This document shows positions 61,867 to 64,000 of a stretch of 64,000 bases of DNA, piece by piece (position 1 is the stretch's first letter; the number at the start of each line of letters is the position of its first letter). The notes under the pieces were generated by a model. The model saw nothing but the letters and a program-made list of their open reading frames with translations. It was not told the origin of the DNA and did no database searches. The translations under genes and the position numbers were made by a program. The DNA comes from G965227875 sp965227875 (GTDB lineage Bacteria; Pseudomonadota; Alphaproteobacteria; Rhizobiales; JAJFHC01): assembly GCA_965227875.1 (NCBI GenBank), contig OZ245783.1:2728001-2792000 (forward strand). The letters run 5' to 3'.

Positions 61867-62760
61867 TCAGCGTGGGCGCGGTTTGCGGCTGATCATGACG
61901 ATGCCCACGCTGACGAGGACGAGCGCGATGACGATCGCCGAGGTCAGTTCCTCTCCCAGGATGAGCCAGCCGAACAGCACGCCGAAGAGCGGTGTGAGGA
62001 AGCTGAAGGACGTCATGTCCGAGGCCGGATAGATCGACAGCACCCAGAACCACACGACGAACCCGATGCCGACGACGCCGAGCGCCTGGAAGGCGAAGAT
62101 GGCGGCCAGGCCCGGCGTCATCTCGCGCACCACTTCGCCGAAGAGGAAGGAGATCGGCACCAGCGTCACCGCCGACACCGCAAGCTGGTAGAGAAGCTGC
62201 ATTTCCGGCGACGACCTGCTGAGCGCGGTGGTGCGCGCGACCAGCGCGATCCCCGCCCAGAGCGATGCGGCGACGATGCAGGCGATGTCGCCGTAGAACG
62301 CGTACTGGCCGGCGGCGCCCGCATCCTTGAGCAGGGCGTAGGCGACGCCCGCCATGGCGATGGCGAGGCCCGCGAGGCGCACCGGCGTCAGGCGTTCGCC
62401 CGGAATGAGGAAGTGGGCCCCCAGCGCCACCCAGAAGGGCATGGTGTAGAAGAAGACCGAGGCCCGCGCCACCGTCGTGTAGTCGAGCGCCATGAACAGG
62501 AGCAGGAATTCCGTGGCGAAGAACGACCCGCTGACGAGGCCCGGCACGAGGCTTCCGTCGCTGATGGAGAGCCGCTTGCGCGCCATCATCGCGAAGACGA
62601 GGACGGGAAAGAACGCGCACACGGAACGGAAGCCCGCCTGGAACACCGGCTGGAGCCCGGCATTGACCACCTTGATCAGCACCTGGTTGAGGCCCAGCAG
62701 GGCGGAGAAGGTGATCAGCACCACGGCGCCGAACGCGTCTATACGGTCTTTCCGCTCCAT
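61867..62760 (-). CDS. DMT-family (EamA) transporter
   Basis: A 297-residue inner-membrane protein of the drug/metabolite transporter superfamily with ten predicted helices in two EamA halves. Examples are GAVVLITFSALLGLNQVLIK in the first and PLFGVLFGWLILGEELTSAI in the second; the latter is the characteristic final-half motif. Such exporters move amino acids, nucleobases or other metabolites; the substrate is unknown. It starts 27 bases downstream of the LacI-family gene on the same strand, so it may be co-transcribed and controlled by it. Confidence 0.92.
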   Translation of the reverse strand: MERKDRIDAFGAVVLITFSALLGLNQVLIKVVNAGLQPVFQAGFRSVCAFFPVLVFAMMARKRLSISDGSLVPGLVSGSFFATEFLLLFMALDYTTVARASVFFYTMPFWVALGAHFLIPGERLTPVRLAGLAIAMAGVAYALLKDAGAAGQYAFYGDIACIVAASLWAGIALVARTTALSRSSPEMQLLYQLAVSAVTLVPISFLFGEVVREMTPGLAAIFAFQALGVVGIGFVVWFWVLSIYPASDMTSFSFLTPLFGVLFGWLILGEELTSAIVIALVLVSVGIVMISRKPRPR

Positions 62761-62787
62761 CGTTTTCAGGTCCTGGTGTTCGCGTCG

Positions 62788-63822
62788 TCAGCCGCCGGCC
62801 CGCGGGGCGGCAAGCGACGCTCTGGGTTTGAATTCTGTCGGCGCGCAGAAGCCGGGCGGGGCGAATACTTCGCCGGCGCTCATGGCGATGAGGGTCTCCG
62901 CCGCCTTGCGGCCCATCCACTCGTCCGAAACGCCGAGCGTGGCGAGCTGCGGCTCGGAGAAGGATGCGAGATCGATGTCGTCGAAACCGGTGACCGAGAC
63001 GTCCCCGGGGCAGGAGAGCCCGGCCTCGCGAATGCCTTTCATGGCGCCGATGGCGAGAATGTCGTTGCCGCAGACGAGCGCGGTGACCCGGCGGTCATCC
63101 TCGAGGATCCGGCGGGCGGCCGCGGCGCCGTCGGCGAGCGTGTAGCGCACCTCCGTCACCCGGCTGGGGGCCACGGGCGTGCCGTGGGCGTCGAGCGCCT
63201 CGAGGAACCCGGCCAGGCGCCCGGCCGCCCGGTCGTTGCCCGAGGTGATGCCGGCGATGACGGCGATCTCCCCGTGGCCGGCGGCCACGACCCGCGCCGC
63301 GATGTCCCGCGCGGCTGCCCGGTTGTCGAAGCCGATGCAGACATTGGGCGAGTCCTGCCGCCAGGCCCAGCAGCACACGAAGGGCAGGCGGCGGGCCCGC
63401 AGGAAGTCGTGAATGTCCTCGTCGCGGCTTTCGCCCACCAGCATCAGGCCGTCCACGCCGCGCGCCACGAGCGTCATGATCCGGGCGCGCTCGACCGCCG
63501 GATCGTATCCCGAACTGGAGATCAGCAGGGTCGTGTCGCTGTCGGCCAGCCGTTTCTGCATGGCCTGCAGGCCGCGCGCGAAGATCGCGTTGTCGATGGT
63601 GGGCACCACCACGCCCAGCGTGCCCGTCCTGTGCATGGCGAGCGTGCGGCCGCCGAAATGCGGCGCATAACCGAGCTGCGTGACCGCCGCCATGACCCGC
63701 TCGCGCGTATCCTCGCGCACCTTGCCGGGTTCATTCAGGCACCGCGACACCGTCGCCGTCGAAACCCCGGCGGCGTCGGCCACGTCTTCCAGCGTCGGAT
63801 GTCCCCAGCGTTTGCGCTCCAT
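62788..63822 (-). CDS. LacI-family transcriptional regulator
   Basis: A 344-residue repressor. The N-terminal HTH and hinge read TLEDVADAAGVSTATVSRCL then NEPGKVREDTRERVMAAV. A periplasmic-binding-protein-like effector domain follows (TGTLGVVVPTIDNAIFARGL, VTALVCGNDILAIGAMKGIR, VSVTGFDDIDLASF). The closest known type is GntR-like sugar-acid or sugar regulators, from memory. A consensus-like operator lies 85 bases upstream of its start, supporting autoregulation and control of a divergent gene beyond the window. Confidence 0.95.
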   Translation of the reverse strand: MERKRWGHPTLEDVADAAGVSTATVSRCLNEPGKVREDTRERVMAAVTQLGYAPHFGGRTLAMHRTGTLGVVVPTIDNAIFARGLQAMQKRLADSDTTLLISSSGYDPAVERARIMTLVARGVDGLMLVGESRDEDIHDFLRARRLPFVCCWAWRQDSPNVCIGFDNRAAARDIAARVVAAGHGEIAVIAGITSGNDRAAGRLAGFLEALDAHGTPVAPSRVTEVRYTLADGAAAARRILEDDRRVTALVCGNDILAIGAMKGIREAGLSCPGDVSVTGFDDIDLASFSEPQLATLGVSDEWMGRKAAETLIAMSAGEVFAPPGFCAPTEFKPRASLAAPRAGG

Positions 63823-63906
63823 GGCCTTCCGTTACGCCCAAAGCGGGCCCGAGGCAACCCCGCCGCGTCTGACCGCCCGCCTCGCGGGCGAGGCGCGCAC
63901 CGCAGA

Positions 63907-63924
63907 AATGTAAGCGCTTGCATT
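63907..63924. promoter_or_regulatory. LacI-family operator
   Basis: AATGTAAGCGCTTGCATT is an 18-bp palindrome matching in eight of nine pairs, centred on the CG step of AAGCGCTT. This is the classical LacI/GalR-family operator core. It lies between the LacI-family gene and the right edge, where AGGGAG at 63991-63996 looks like the ribosome-binding site of a divergent gene starting beyond position 64000. Confidence 0.88.
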
Positions 63925-64000
63925 TCATCTTGCATTTGTGCGGCAAAGCCCTATCAATGTGTCGCCCGCGCAGTCGCGTTAGGGCCGGCGAGGGAGACGG

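Overview
The window is GC-rich chromosomal DNA, almost certainly from an alphaproteobacterium. The strongest taxonomic signal is the run murA - DUF2948 - hisD - UPF0262 - low-molecular-weight phosphatase - maf - yacG near the right end, an arrangement I associate with Alphaproteobacteria. A TRAP transporter, a very large secreted calcium-binding adhesin and a symporter-linked hybrid kinase suggest a free-living, probably marine or surface-attaching lineage, but that is inference. I see no phage, insertion sequence or CRISPR array.

Positions 1-28,870 form the most unusual block. A single minus-strand gene of about 22.2 kb encodes a 7,394-residue cadherin-repeat/RTX adhesin. Its core is 57 consecutive 99-residue repeats in exact 297-bp register, flanked by RTX calcium-binding blocks. 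Near the C-terminus, two foreign domains (a jelly-roll-like module and a LamG-like module) are inserted inside cadherin repeats. Divergent from it, and sharing a roughly 250-bp control region, lie two different ABC exporter subunits with degenerate ATPase motifs, an HlyD-type adaptor and a LuxR/NarL-type response regulator: a dedicated type I secretion and control cassette. No TolC, LapD or LapG gene is visible.

Positions 28,879-42,850 are metabolic and regulatory. They hold a fold-type II PLP enzyme divergent from an Lrp/AsnC regulator; a SAM methyltransferase divergent from a dctPQM TRAP operon ending in an isocitrate-lyase/PEP-mutase-family enzyme; a 1,178-residue sodium/solute-symporter-type hybrid histidine kinase; mscL; an aminotransferase; a TauD/TfdA-type dioxygenase; and a MOSC protein. 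The kinase and the response regulator of the secretion cassette resemble the ErcS'/ErbR (AgmR) partners of pseudomonads, so a link is possible.

Positions 42,867-54,500 contain an RND efflux pair, a chemoreceptor with a small co-transcribed membrane protein, a DUF6065-like protein, a GFA-family protein, a Nudix hydrolase, small unknown proteins and a HupE/UreJ-type pair.

Positions 54,547-60,712 hold tRNA-Thr and the conserved murA-hisD-maf-yacG housekeeping cluster, from which the infA gene often found there is missing. About 1.1 kb of tandem composite palindromic repeats follows (60.7-61.85 kb). Then come a DMT-family permease and a LacI-family regulator with a clear operator beside it, pointing to a divergent gene just past the right edge.
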